Below, one piece after another: positions 54,257-64,000 of a DNA stretch of 64,000 nt (position 1 is the first letter of the stretch; each line of letters opens with the position of its first letter). The position numbers were made by a program, and so were the translations under genes. The notes below the pieces were generated by a model. It searched no databases, was not told the origin of the DNA, and saw only the letters and a program-made list of their open reading frames with translations. This stretch comes from Lampris incognitus (lineage: Eukaryota > Chordata > Actinopteri > Lampriformes > Lampridae): positions 50,017,843 through 50,081,842 of the forward strand of contig NC_079215.1 of NCBI RefSeq assembly GCF_029633865.1. The letters run 5' to 3'.

Positions 54257-54923
54257 CAAGACATGTTCTTGACTTTACCGAGCACAGGTCAGCCAGCGGA
54301 CTATGCGGCGGCAGTTTGCGCTTTAAGTCTCTACTTCATACCCCAAATCAACGCAGCATATGCCAGACAGGTTTTTCACAAGCTGTCCCAAAAGCCAGGT
54401 GAGACAGTACAACAATTTTCCACTCGTTTGCGGCAGGCAGCAAGAGACTGTAGGTTTGGGGAGGATTCTGATAATCAGATAAGAGACACTATCCTGTGTA
54501 GATGTACATCAACATATGTGCAGAGAAAACTGCTAGAAGAAGGGCTAGGCCTAATGCTCACCCGCACGTTACAAATAGCCCCATAGAGTGAAAATGTCGA
54601 GGAGCAGATGTCAGCCATGTCATTTCACGGAGAAGGCGGAGACAGAGACTGTTCATCGCATTACACAAAATGGAGGGAAATGGGTGAAACGCATGGCAAG
54701 GAAACCAAAGGGAAATGGTGATAACGACGAAAGGAAATGTTACAGATGTGGACACACAGACCACGTGGGCAAGGATCTGAAATGCCCAGCGCGAGGACAA
54801 ATGTGTCAGAAGTGCGGTGGGAAGGATCATTTCTCAAATGTGTGCTGCACAAAGGGTAGGCCTATAAAGAAACACAGTACGAACAATGTAGAGGGAAATA
54901 AAAGATTTTGCATTTGTGATTAA
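54257..54923 (+). pseudogene. Gypsy A gag, 3' part with zinc knuckles
   Basis: Continues gag after the B insertion: MFLTLPSTGQPADYAAAVCA, VFHKLSQKPGETVQQFSTRL and DCRFGEDSDNQIRDTILCRC. A phase change near 54590 leads to the knuckles CYRCGHTDHVGKDLKC and CQKCGGKDHFSNVC. Confidence 0.8.
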
Positions 54924-54965
54924 TAGGAATGAAAAGACTGGGAGACTTGCCTTTAGTGTAGGGGG

Positions 54966-55330
54966 AGTAAATCCTGAAAAGGCTGATTGAATCTGGTGCA
55001 ACCAGTAATGTTATTGATGAAAACACATGGGAATGGTTAAAGTTAGAACGCATTAAGTGTCATTCATATATCCCTAAGACAATGAGAAAGTTATTTTCTT
55101 ATGCGTCTAGCCAACGTCTGTCAGTTAAAGGTGCCTTCCCATGTAAGATTACAATAGGTAGCAAAACTGAGCAGACAGACTTCATTGTGGTTAAGGGCAA
55201 TGGGGAGCCACTACTAGGAAGGGAGACAGCCATGAAACTTGGAGTTTTAAAAATAGGCGCGGATGTCTCAGCTGTGGTAGACATAAGACAGTCACTCGAA
55301 CAGCAGTATCCAAAGGTATTCAGGGAGTAG
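54966..55330 (+). pseudogene. Gypsy A protease region
   Basis: LIESGATSNVID stands where the family has the catalytic D(S/T)GA motif; the Asp is replaced by Glu. EPLLGRETAMKLGVLKI is the downstream conserved strand. Ends in a TAG at 55328-55330. Confidence 0.7.
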
Positions 55331-55383
55331 GATGACTGAACACAAGACAGATACACCTGTATATAGACCCGAAGGTAAAACCT

Positions 55384-56331
55384 GTGGCCCAGCCGCTGAG
55401 GCGTATACCGTTCAACCTAAGGGGGGCAGTAGAGACCAAAATAAAACAATTATTGGACATTAACATTATTGAACCGGTGACTGGCCCCACCCCATGGGTA
55501 AACCCTGTGGTTATTGTACCAAAATCAGACCATGATGTAAGGTTATGTCTAGACATGAGATGTGCGAACTAGGCCATAGTGAGAGAGCGATATCCAGTCC
55601 CCAGTGTAGAAGAGATACTTCAAGGGATGAATGGCTCGACAGTGTTTAGTAAGCTAGACCTGAAATGGGGCTATCACCAGCTTGAACTGACCCCTGAGTC
55701 AAGGGAAATCACTACCTTTGCAGTGCATAACGGTGTGTACAGATACAAAAAACTAATATTTGGAGTATCTTCAGCTAGTGAACAGTACCAACACGTAATA
55801 GCTAATGCCATGGCTGGAATTGAAGGTGTTGAAAACATCTCAGACGACATAATCATGCACGCAGCTGACTGGGAAACACACGACAGATGCCTGCACGCTG
55901 TCATGACCCGACTGATGGAAAGGGGACTGACGCTGAACCCTGAAAAGTGTCAATTCAACATGGACAGGTTAATATTCATGGGAAGTTTATTGTCTGAAAA
56001 GGGCATTGGACCAACAGCAGAGAGGGTGCGAGCAGTGGCAGATGTTCAAGAACCAGAGAATGCTGCAGAGTTGAGGAGTTTCTTAGGACTTGTGGGGTAT
56101 AGTAGCCGATTCATCCCACAATTTACAACATTATCAGAGCCACTGCATCGCTTAACAAGAAAGGACACACCGTTCATATTTGGATTGCAACAGAGAAGGT
56201 TATTCAAGGTACTTAAGGAGGAGCTGACTAGAGCTGGCACCTTAGCATGTTTTGACAAGGACGCACCAACCAAAGTGATAGCGTACGCCAGTCTGGTAGG
56301 TTTAGGTGCAGTACTGGTTCAGAACCAATAG
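55384..56331 (+). pseudogene. Gypsy A reverse transcriptase
   Basis: LLDINIIEPVTGPTPWVNPV, then RLCLDMRCAN followed by TAG where the family has Glu, then RERYPVPSVEEILQGMNGST, FSKLDLKWGYHQLELTPESR and the active site VENISDDIIMHA. RSFLGLVGYSSRFIPQF marks the thumb region. Ends with another TAG at 56329-56331, after the RNase H start. Confidence 0.85.
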
Positions 56332-56340
56332 AGACAGGAA

Positions 56341-57524
56341 GTGCAAATATGCTATGTGAGTCGTAGTTTAACTGACTGTGAGAGGAAATACTCTCAGACA
56401 GAGAGAGAGGCCCTAGCTCTTGTATGGGCTTGCGAGAGACTACACCTCTATGTGTATGGCCGAAGGTTTGATTTGGTAACTGACCATAAGCCATTAGAAA
56501 TAATATATAGGCCCCAATCCAAACCCTGTGCCTGCATAGAGAGGTGGGTGCTTGGGCTACAGCCATACAATTTTAAGGTGGTACACACAAACAAAACATT
56601 GCCGACCCATTGTCACAACTGTTGGGAGAGACAGCAAAGCAAGAGAGATGCCCATGGCTCAGATGATTATGTGAGATTTGTAGCCATTAACGCCACCCCC
56701 AAAGCACTCACCACTAGAGAGGTAGAAGAGGCCTCTGCAACTGATCCAGAACTAATTGAAGTACGGAAGGCAATCACAACTGGACATTTTGGAAACTGTA
56801 AAACCTATGCAGCAATTGTGAATGAGCTGTGCGTAGTGGGGTACCTAGTTCTTTGTGGAACACATATTGAGCCACCCACAAATTTGCATGCAAGAGCTCT
56901 GGCGTTACACATGTGGGACATCTGGGGATCGTTGGGACTAAGCAACATCTCAGGACCAAGGTGTGGTGGCCTGGCATGGATAGGGCAGCTGAAAAGTATG
57001 GTAAACGTTGCCACGGCTGTCAGATAGTGGCCAGACCCGACCCACCTGAACCATTACAACTGACACCATTACCAGACGGGCCTTGGTAGGACTTGGCCAT
57101 AGACTTACTTGGGCCCCTGCCATCCAATCACTACATTCTTGTAGTAGTTGATTATTATAGTCACTACTATGAGTATTATGTCATGACTTCCACAACAACA
57201 GAGAAAGTTATTGATAGCTTGGAGTCTGTCTTTAGCTGCCATGGTCTGCCTATCTCCTGTAAAAGCGACAACAGCCCCCAGTTCAAGTCAGAGACTTCGG
57301 TTTGAACAACAGGATTAAACACCTGAAAACAACAGCAAAATGGGCTCAGGCTAACGGAGAAGTCAAGCGAGAAAATGCATCCTTGATGAAGAGGATCAGG
57401 ATTGCTCAGTCAGAAGGACTCGATTGGAAATGTGAGCTTAGAACGTATGTGACCTTGTACAGGACCATTGACCACACCACAACAGGGAAGAGCCCAGCCG
57501 AGTTGTTCTTTAAACGCAAAATGC
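56341..57524 (+). pseudogene. Gypsy A RNase H and integrase
   Basis: 56341-57027 holds RNase H (YVSRSLTDCERKYSQTEREA and LVTDHKPLEII) and a frame-broken zinc region. 57093-57305 holds the integrase core with AIDLLGPLPSN and SDNSPQF. The frame 57302-57524 carries AQANGEVKRENASLMKRIRI with the catalytic Glu and TTGKSPAELFFKRKM, where the element is cut off. Confidence 0.8.
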
Positions 57525-57801
57525 GGGTCAGATCCTTTAGTCGACTGGTGAACGTTGTCACCCGCGGTGCAGGAGATGCGGGTTCGCGTCCCGGCTTTGG
57601 CGGTGCCCGCAGCTGCCACAGCTCCTTCACGCCTCTGTGCGCACGCGCTTCCGATGACCTCACGGTCTCACCATCCCACTTCTGACACCAATGCAGCGAA
57701 TTCAGGGGCCAGGCCGGGGGCACCGCCACAGCCGGGACGCGAACCCGTGTCTCCCACAGCGCAAGCGACAGTGTTAACCAGTCGACTAAGGGGTCCGACC
57801 C
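57525..57801. mobile_element. Hairpin element with tRNA-like arms
   Basis: The two ends are inverted copies of about 85 bases: GGGTCAGATCCTTTAGTCGA at the left, and GGGTCGGACCCCTTAGTCGA read inward from the right. Each arm holds an A-box-like TTAGTCGACTGGTNAAC and a B-box GGGTTCGCGTCCC. In the middle is ATCCCACTTCTGACACCA (57673-57690), identical to a tRNA-Leu 3' end with CCA, by recall. Inserted in, or replacing the end of, Gypsy A. It could be a MITE or two SINE heads joined tail to tail. Confidence 0.6.
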
Positions 57802-57839
57802 GTTAGCCAAGGGCTAACATGTCTACTCATCCGTGCACG

Positions 57840-58010
57840 TTATAATATCCTGTCTGTGCCCCTGACCAAGGCATGGCAAGACGAACTGGAGTTGGTCCCC
57901 GGATGCTGCACTGCGGCTGCCCACTGCTCCTAACTACACAGCAAGGATGGATTAAACGCAGAGCGTAATTTCCCCACGAGGATCAATAAAGTATCTCAAA
58001 TTAAAAAAAA
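57840..58010 (+). repeat. Tail of the GGCGGCACGG SINE-like repeat
   Basis: CTGTGCCCCTGACCAAGGCA, ACTGGAGTTGGTCCC, then GCAGAGCGTAATTTCCCCAC and the end ATCAATAAAGTATCTCAAAT plus A-run; parallels 10285-10440. Confidence 0.72.
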
Positions 58011-58734
58011 AAATCAAAATCAAAAATTAAAGTGCATATGTGTGGTCTCAGAACCAGTCCCTAGGGTACGCCCTTGGATACGCTAAGGTTGCTAGAAGTG
58101 ATGGTGTAACCCAGCTGAACAAATGGGATAAACTAGAAATGAATAAAGCTATAAACGATTGAACTATTAACTTAAATTCTAAGTTAATGCTTTTATTTCT
58201 GATACTTTTCTGTTTCACCCATTCCCATCCCTTAGTAAAGTAACCGGAAGTTTACGGCGAAGTTATAACCGGAAGTTTGCCGTGCACTTTACGAGCACAA
58301 TGGTTTCGTGATGCAGAAGGAGAGTTCCTTCGAGATGAGTCGCCTTGTCGAGCTACTACAAGTAGTTGCCTCGTTTACCGCCATGAACGTGAGAAAACGT
58401 TGAGGAACAGTAGAAACTAAGTCAAAACGGGTATTGAAGACGAGTAGATATCAGATAATAGTCAAATGGTTTCCCCGCAGAATCCCCGAGGTCGACAGAA
58501 GTGCCGTTCATCGTAGTTGCACGTCACATGCCTCGGTAAGCTAAAGCTAGCTTCCCAGTTAGAGTTTGTTGGTTTTGTTAGCAAAGAAGCTACTACCATG
58601 CCACGCCGTTCTAGCGTTTTACTGCGATTTTGTGAACGTTTAAGTGTCTGAAGGGAAACTGTTTTGATGTTTAAACAATAAGTTTCATAGTGTAACGTGC
58701 ATGGATAAGTAGACACGCTGGCCGCTGGCTGGCG
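58011..58734. other. Unassigned DNA
   Basis: No supported gene. CCGGAAGTTTACGGCGAAGT and a second CCGGAAGTTTGCCG at 58242-58280 are paired ETS-type motifs, which could mark a promoter or a transposon subterminal repeat. Confidence 0.35.
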
Positions 58735-58850
58735 GGTGTGACCCTTTAGTCGAGCGGTTAGCGATGCCTCCTGCGATGCGGGCGATATGGGTTCGCGTCC
58801 CGGCCGTGGCAGTTCCTGTGGTTGCGTTGTCCCCCGAATTCGCTATAATA
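58735..58850 (+). repeat. Single tRNA-like arm of the 57525 family
   Basis: GTGACCCTTTAGTCGAGCGG, then GGGTTCGCGTCCCGGCCGTG and CCCGAATTCGCTAT, matching one arm of the hairpin element. No partner arm nearby. Confidence 0.55.
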
Positions 58851-59930
58851 GTAATATTCACCATGTTACTAAAGAGAGAGAGAGCGAGACGACAATTTCT
58901 TCTAATAAGGAGACTATTACTCACATTTTTAGATGATTAAATGATCTGTCAAGCAGTATTTTTGATAAGAAATGGTGAACTACGAACTTTAGTTTTACTG
59001 TTACTGCTAAAAGCATGTCTAAAAGTTATTGCGCTTGCTCAACTGGTGAAATGGGTACTGTGTGTCTACAAAAAAATAGTTAAACATTTGGTTTTACTGA
59101 AAGAGAGAGGCTTTTAGGTTCGTTGTTAATTTCAAAGATGTGTTTATTTCTTACTGAAACATTGATTAAGCTGAAGCCGTTTAATTCTAATTTCATGTTG
59201 ATATTTGTATTGTGTCAAAACATGCTAAGCATGTATTTGGTTAGAACAAAATAATTCTAAAATAAGTTGAGAATTTGGAATTTGAACTAGAGAATAATTT
59301 TCAGTATGTAAAGTATTTGCGTTTAGCAGAGCTTAGTTGATTTTATGATCCGGTGTGATGTTTACAACAAAAGAGAAACATAAGAGAGACATAGGAGGGA
59401 GATTAGTCATAAAGAAAGTAAGAACAGAGACTATTAGCCTGTTTGTAAATGCAGGTCAGGTCTTAGAGAGGTCTGTGAGGACGATCCAGAGATTCCAGTA
59501 GATGGCGAGCCACCCAGCTTGATTCCCAGGAACCCGGATCTACATTGCCACTGACACGGTGGATGAATTGTCTGCTCTGTGGTAGGATCGTGCCAGTCAC
59601 ATAACTGGTACCAACTTGAACACACGTATAAAGAGTGCACTCTTGACTTACTGGACTCTTTACAGATCAGACCAACACTGATCTGAACTCAACAAGATTG
59701 AATTTGACTAGACATTGACTTAGAAATCACTCCAACAGGTGGAGAGATCTCAAACAAGGACATTGATACCACTAAGGACAATTTTCTTTTGGGCCCCATT
59801 TATTATTTTTCATATTAATGTAAATGTGTTTCATGTGCATTATTTTCTATATGCAAACTAAAGCTGCAAGTTACTAAATTCACTTGTATTGTGATTATTG
59901 CACTACACATAACTTAGCTCTTTCTGAACC
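58851..59930. other. Intergenic, nothing recognised
   Basis: AT-rich, with no long frame or repeat signature. Confidence 0.45.
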
Positions 59931-59939
59931 TAGAGAGAC

Positions 59940-60410
59940 GTGTTTACTCAGGAGTGGGTTACATAACGTCATGCTGCACACATTGAGATTGCCTGATAGA
60001 TAATTTTCAAACCAACAGAGTTTGTTCTGACAGTTCTACACTGATAAGTCTTTGCTTCAATATTGCATGACCCACAGTATCAAAAGCCTTAGATAAGTCA
60101 ATAAAAAGGGCTACACACTAATGCTTATCGTCTCAAGATTCCATAAAACCATTAACTACTTTTAAGGCCACTGTAGTTGTGCTATGCTTTTTACTAAAAC
60201 CTGATTGAAAATCAGGTAAAATGCTGTTATAAAATGAAAACTCTTCCAGTTGTTCATTTACAGGGGATTCCAGAACCTTAACCAGGACAGACAATTTTGA
60301 GATGTGCCTATTAAGACTGTAGGATTTCCCCCTTTCAGTAGGGGAAGAACAAAAGCTGATTTCCATATAAGAGGAATCTCCTTGGTGTCCAGGGAGAGAT
60401 TAAAAAGGTG
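59940..60410 (-). pseudogene. L2-like LINE reverse transcriptase fragment
   Basis: Minus-strand frame 60366-60133 contains ISKLSVLVKVLESPVNEQLE and ILPDFQSGFSKKHSTTTVAL, the conserved RT block of L2/Rex1-type LINEs. Downstream on the same strand, after a frame break, a FIDLSKAFDTV-type motif A is readable near 60110-60080. The rest is absent. Confidence 0.65.
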
Positions 60411-60834
60411 TGTCAGAGGTGGTGTGATAAAACCAGCTGCTAGCTATAGAAAGTAAGGCTCCCAAGTCAGGTGGGCGATATATCGAATATATTCGATGTA
60501 TCGCGGCTTGCTCTACGTGGAGTGTATTAAATGCCTATATTGCCAACATCGAGTACAAATGGTCTAGTATTTTTATAAGCCTTCGTCGTGAGACTCACTC
60601 CCCCCATGGCTCTTTCCCATACACACACACTCACCCACCCATCCCCCTACCAGACCAATCTCCTGTGTGAGTGTGTGACATAGTTGAGGCGCATATTGAA
60701 TCTGGAGTGAACAGGGAAAGAGCAGTCGGGAGAGAGTGAAAGAAGTTAAATACCGAAGCGAGTTTAACGTTAAGTTAAACATGTCGAGTTATTTTTATAC
60801 AGTCTATGATCGATTTTGGAAATGTTAATGGAAG

Positions 60835-61398
60835 ATGGAAGCGGACGAATTAGTTCCGAAAAGAAACAGCACCGGATCCAGCATCTGGCAATGGTTTGGG
60901 TATTACAAGGAAGATGTTGAACAAACAATAGTTATCTGCAAAATATGCAGCAAATCCATTGCCACAAAAGGTAGCAGTACCACGAATCTGTTTCACCATT
61001 TGAAATGCCACCCACTACAAAACGAAGAACGCCTGAAACTCTGCATGTCCACATCAACAGCCACACCAAATAAAACACCAACGCAAACAGAACCAGGCCA
61101 GAAGCAAATGACTTCGGCTGCTTCGTTTTCCAAATCAGTCATACGGCAAAAAAAATCCAAAATGGAAAGAAGTCACGGCTGCAGTAACACATTACATCAC
61201 CAAAGACATGGCCCAGTTAGTGTAGTTGAGAAGCCCAGATTCAGAAAACTCATTAGTACACTTGATCCAACGTATGTATTGCCTAGTTGTAAATTCTTTG
61301 CTGAGAAAGCTCTACCAGAGTTGTACATTTCAGTGAGAGGAGGTTTGACCCACCAGCTAACAAATGTGACCCACTTCTCCACAACTACTGACTTGTGA
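60835..61398 (+). pseudogene. hAT transposase, BED-finger part
   Basis: 187 codons. Residues about 18-58 form a BED zinc finger with an SSIWQWFGYYKED start, CKICSK and LFHHLKCH, so the ligands are C-x2-C and H-x4-H. A Ser/Thr/Lys-rich linker follows, then PRFRKLISTLDPTYVLPSCK and TDL before a TGA. The family continues with a DDE domain, but here the frame ends early. The finger itself is intact. Confidence 0.75.
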
Positions 61399-61766
61399 TC
61401 CAGCATAACGTGTGAGCCATGTCTGAGTTTCACTGTAAACTACATCACCAATTGGGAGTTGAAGAGTTTGTACCTTCAAATGAGTGGAGGACCGCACAGG
61501 CAAGATAATCGCACAAGGCTTGCAAGATGCGCTCATGTCATGAAACTTAACGGAAGCTCGCCAAGTGTGCATCACCATCAATAATGGGGCTAACATAATC
61601 AAAGCTGTGAGCCTCAACAAGTGGACAAGACTGCAGTGTTTTTGGCCATCGGCTGCACCTTGCGATTGGTGAGTATTTGTCTGCCCCTAGTGTGATCAGC
61701 AATATTATAACAGCCGACTGATAAACATAACACAAAGAGAGCACATAATTGTTTCATGCAATTAAA

Positions 61767-61769
<3 letters not shown>

Positions 61770-61801
<32 letters not shown>
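61770..61801. repeat. (GT)n microsatellite
   Basis: About 16 GT repeats inside the hAT remnant. Confidence 0.95.
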
Positions 61802-61802
<1 letters not shown>

Positions 61803-61959
61803 TTATGTATTTATCAAAAAGATATGAAGCATAGCTGTTATATTGCCACCAGAAAACAATTTGGTTGGAGATCTGTAGTAATTCAATAATTGTCAAAATG
61901 ATTTTGATGTTAGGCTGAGTGACTAAATTGCTGGATTTCTTTACAATTCCTATATCATT

Positions 61960-62955
61960 TCTAAATGTTTGTTTTTATTCTCAGAGGGAAGCATGAAAGA
62001 CTCCATATTGAGCGTGCTGTTGCAGTTTGCAAGAAGGTTGTAAGCAGCTTCTCATTCAGTTGGGAGAGGAGAAGAGACCTGGTTAAAGCACACAAAGAAC
62101 TTAATATCCCTGTGCACCAGGTGATCACAGAGTCCCCTACCAAGTGGGGATCAGGAGTGAGCAATTTCTCAAGTCTTGGCTTCAGACAAAAAAAAACAGG
62201 CACGTCGTTCTGACCTGGCAAGACCTGGAAGCCCTTGAGTCAGTGCACAAGGCTCTAAAACCCCTGGTGGAATTCACAGATGCTTTATCAGGTGAGGACT
62301 ACGTCACTGTTGTCCTATGTTAAACCTGTGCTTCATTTCTTCCACTCCAGCATCTTGGCAATTCGGGAGGATGACACTACACAGACCCAGTCCATCAAAG
62401 TCTCCATTCTTACCTGAAGGAGAAATTTGCTGATCCTGCTACCAACGACCTGCTGGACATGGCATCGTTAATGGATCCCAGGTTCAAAACTGCTTACATT
62501 TCAGAGGAAAAGGTGGAGGGAATCAAGTGCAGAGCCATATTAGAGATGGAGGAAATACTGTCTGACCAGCACAGCTGAGTCAGCTGCTTCACACCCTCAG
62601 GAAACTCAAATAGCATCAGAGCCCCCAAAAAAGAAAACCCTTGCAAGCTTCCTCAAATGGGCAACAACATCCTCTGCCGCGCCCTTGCACAGAGAGCAGG
62701 TTAAAACAGAGTTGTCTTCCTATTTGTAGTCTGTTGGTGCGGACTGTGAATCAGATCCCCTGTGCTGGTGGAAGAACCATGAGGAAATGTTCTGAAACCT
62801 GAAAATTTTGGCTCAAAAATATCTGCGTGTGCCCGCCACCAGTTCCCCACCGAAAAGGGTATTTGGTACCAGTGGGAATATAGTTACTTGCCACCGGGCA
62901 TCGCTCAAGCCAGAATCTGTTGATAGGCTTGTGTTTTTGGCACAAAACCTCTAGA
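61960..62955 (+). pseudogene. hAT transposase C-terminal remnants
   Basis: Readable pieces in several frames: VCKKVVSSFSFSWERRRDLV at 61965-62213, DMASLMDPRFKTAYISEEKV near 62455-62510, then KTLASFLKWATT, LCWWKNHEEMF and YLRVPATSSPPKRVFGTSGN with LVFLAQNL, the hAT dimerisation signature. Multiple stops interrupt them. Confidence 0.65.
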
Positions 62956-63057
62956 CAACCTGTTGGTACTGACAAGTTGTACACATGTACATACATTCCC
63001 ACACATCCCTCACATTCCATTTTTCCCTCATTGATATGCACAGTGACTTAACACAAG

Positions 63058-63066
63058 ACACACACA

Positions 63067-63139
<73 letters not shown>
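63058..63139. repeat. (CA)n microsatellite
   Basis: About 40 CA repeats with a short CG interruption near the start. Confidence 0.97.
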
Positions 63140-63141
<2 letters not shown>

Positions 63142-63726
63142 CTGTGATGTTACTGTTGTTCTGCACTGTGATTCTCACAGTGACAGCCTGGAACTCTGCC
63201 TCTGTGGTTCAGGCAATATGCTATTTTTATTTCTTATTTTTTTTAAAGAGCCTGGTGTCATATACATGCATTAAAAGTGCACTTTAATTGATGTTGTTTT
63301 GAAATGCCTTTCTCGGGGTTTATTGTTGAATGCACTTTTCTGTTGCTTTGAACTCTGTTTTTGTTAAGGGTCTTTGTTGAGCTTGAGCTCTATAGAACAA
63401 GGGTACAGTATGTAGGCTAGGCCTAAATTATACCATGATTTATTTTCATTTAAAAGCTGTTAAAAGCCTAAGTGTGCAAATGACTGGTTTAAATAAATCC
63501 ATTTTATGTTACATTTAACTTGTTTGTGTTTTCCTCTTATTGTTTGAGTTTGTAAGTTAAAAATTGTTCCAATAGAAAACACTTATGGATATAAACGAGG
63601 ACGTTTTATGCTCACATATGTTGCAGAGACTACTAGAGTCATCATACTGGTGTGATTGTATGCATCAAATGGTTAAATCAAGCATTTATGAAATGCTTTA
63701 GAGTAGATTTCAAAATATCGAGACAC

Positions 63727-64000
63727 AGTGCATCCGGAAAGTATTCACACCCCTTCACTTTCTCCACATTTTGTCATGTTACAGCCTCATTCCAAAATGG
63801 ATTAAATTCCTTTTTTTCTCATCAATCTACACACAATACCCCATAATGACAAAGTGAAAAGGATTTATAGAAATTTTTGCAAATTTATTAAAAATAAAAA
63901 ACTGAAATATTGCATGTACATAAGTATTCACACCCTTTGCTATGACACTCAAAATTGAGCTCAGGTTCATCCTGTTTCCACTGATCATCCTTGAGATGTT
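63727..64000 (+). mobile_element. Second Tc1 copy, one end only (continues beyond window)
   Basis: CAGTGCATCCGGAAAGTATT onward is the reverse complement of the right end of the 26184-27817 element, including TTGAGATGTT at the window edge, which pairs with AACATCTCAA at 27541. The base before CAG is A and the one before that is C, so the TA target dinucleotide reads CA here. The transposase would begin beyond the window on the plus strand. Confidence 0.88.

Larger units (their letters stand above)
47698..57524 (+). mobile_element. Gypsy element A, interrupted and 3'-truncated
   Basis: Plus strand. 5' LTR, tRNA-Ser primer site and gag start lie at 47698-48137; gag resumes at 54252 and pol follows to 57524. 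The 6.1-kb gap is element B, whose target duplication ATGTA lies at both joints. The protein-coding order is gag, zinc knuckles, protease, RT, RNase H, integrase. The 3' part is lost where a small hairpin element begins at 57525, so no 3' LTR is visible. In-frame TAG codons in RT (55570-55572), after RT (56329-56331) and before the integrase core (57087-57089) show it is dead. Confidence 0.85.
60468..63720 (+). mobile_element. hAT transposon remnant (ZBED type)
   Basis: Left end CAGGTGGGCGATATATCGAA is typical of fish hAT termini in my recall. A BED-finger frame lies at 60835-61398, broken catalytic-domain pieces between about 61960 and 62570, and a dimerisation-domain remnant at about 62620-62950. 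The right end is uncertain; ATATCGAGACA at 63715-63725 abuts a Tc1 end and may be what remains of it. Confidence 0.6.

Noticed and set aside
1..64000. CRISPR array or bacterial operon
   Set aside because: The regular short repeats are microsatellites or transposon tails, there are no spacers of uniform size, and the gene structure is eukaryotic.

Overview
The window looks like teleost fish nuclear DNA. It holds a split vertebrate septin gene with GT-AG introns, many long CA/GT/GA microsatellites, and fish-typical transposons: Tc1, hAT with a BED finger, Ty3/Gypsy, a Penelope-like element with a GIY-YIG module, L2/Rex1-like and R2-like LINEs, and tRNA-headed SINEs. The species cannot be named from the sequence.

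Layout: 1-3282 is intergenic with decayed LINE pieces. 3288-8116 is a complete but frameshifted Gypsy element on the minus strand, with both LTRs, a tRNA-Leu primer site, a polypurine tract and a 5-bp target duplication. 8117-14600 is repeat-bearing intergenic DNA with an unusual pair of back-to-back perfect palindromes at 13812-13889. Three host genes follow, all on the plus strand. The first is a 66-residue single-pass membrane microprotein (15421-15621) resembling SMIM45. The second is an unrecognised serine/proline-rich disordered protein (17258-19788). The third is a septin of the SEPT3 type with nine coding exons (21906-38998). In human, SMIM45 lies beside SEPT3 (from memory), so the arrangement supports both identifications.

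The septin introns carry much transposon DNA: a Tc1 element with an uninterrupted transposase, a rearranged Tc1 whose two ends are inverted copies of one end, SINEs, a hAT-like MITE, scrambled pieces of an R2-like LINE, and a 640-bp CT/GCATC minisatellite that ends at the last splice acceptor.

Downstream of the septin, 39913-47700 holds Penelope-like, SINE-like and LINE fragments. 47698-57524 is a three-level nest of Gypsy elements. Element A (plus strand) was hit by B (minus strand, target duplication ATGTA), and B was hit by C (plus strand, target duplication TCAAC). A is cut off at its 3' end by a small hairpin element with tRNA-like arms. 57800-64000 holds an L2-like LINE fragment, a broken hAT transposon, and one end of a second copy of the first Tc1 family running off the window.

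The host genes do not form an operon. The septin would polymerise with other septins at membranes, and the two upstream genes have no visible functional link to it. No CRISPR array, rRNA or convincing functional tRNA gene was seen.
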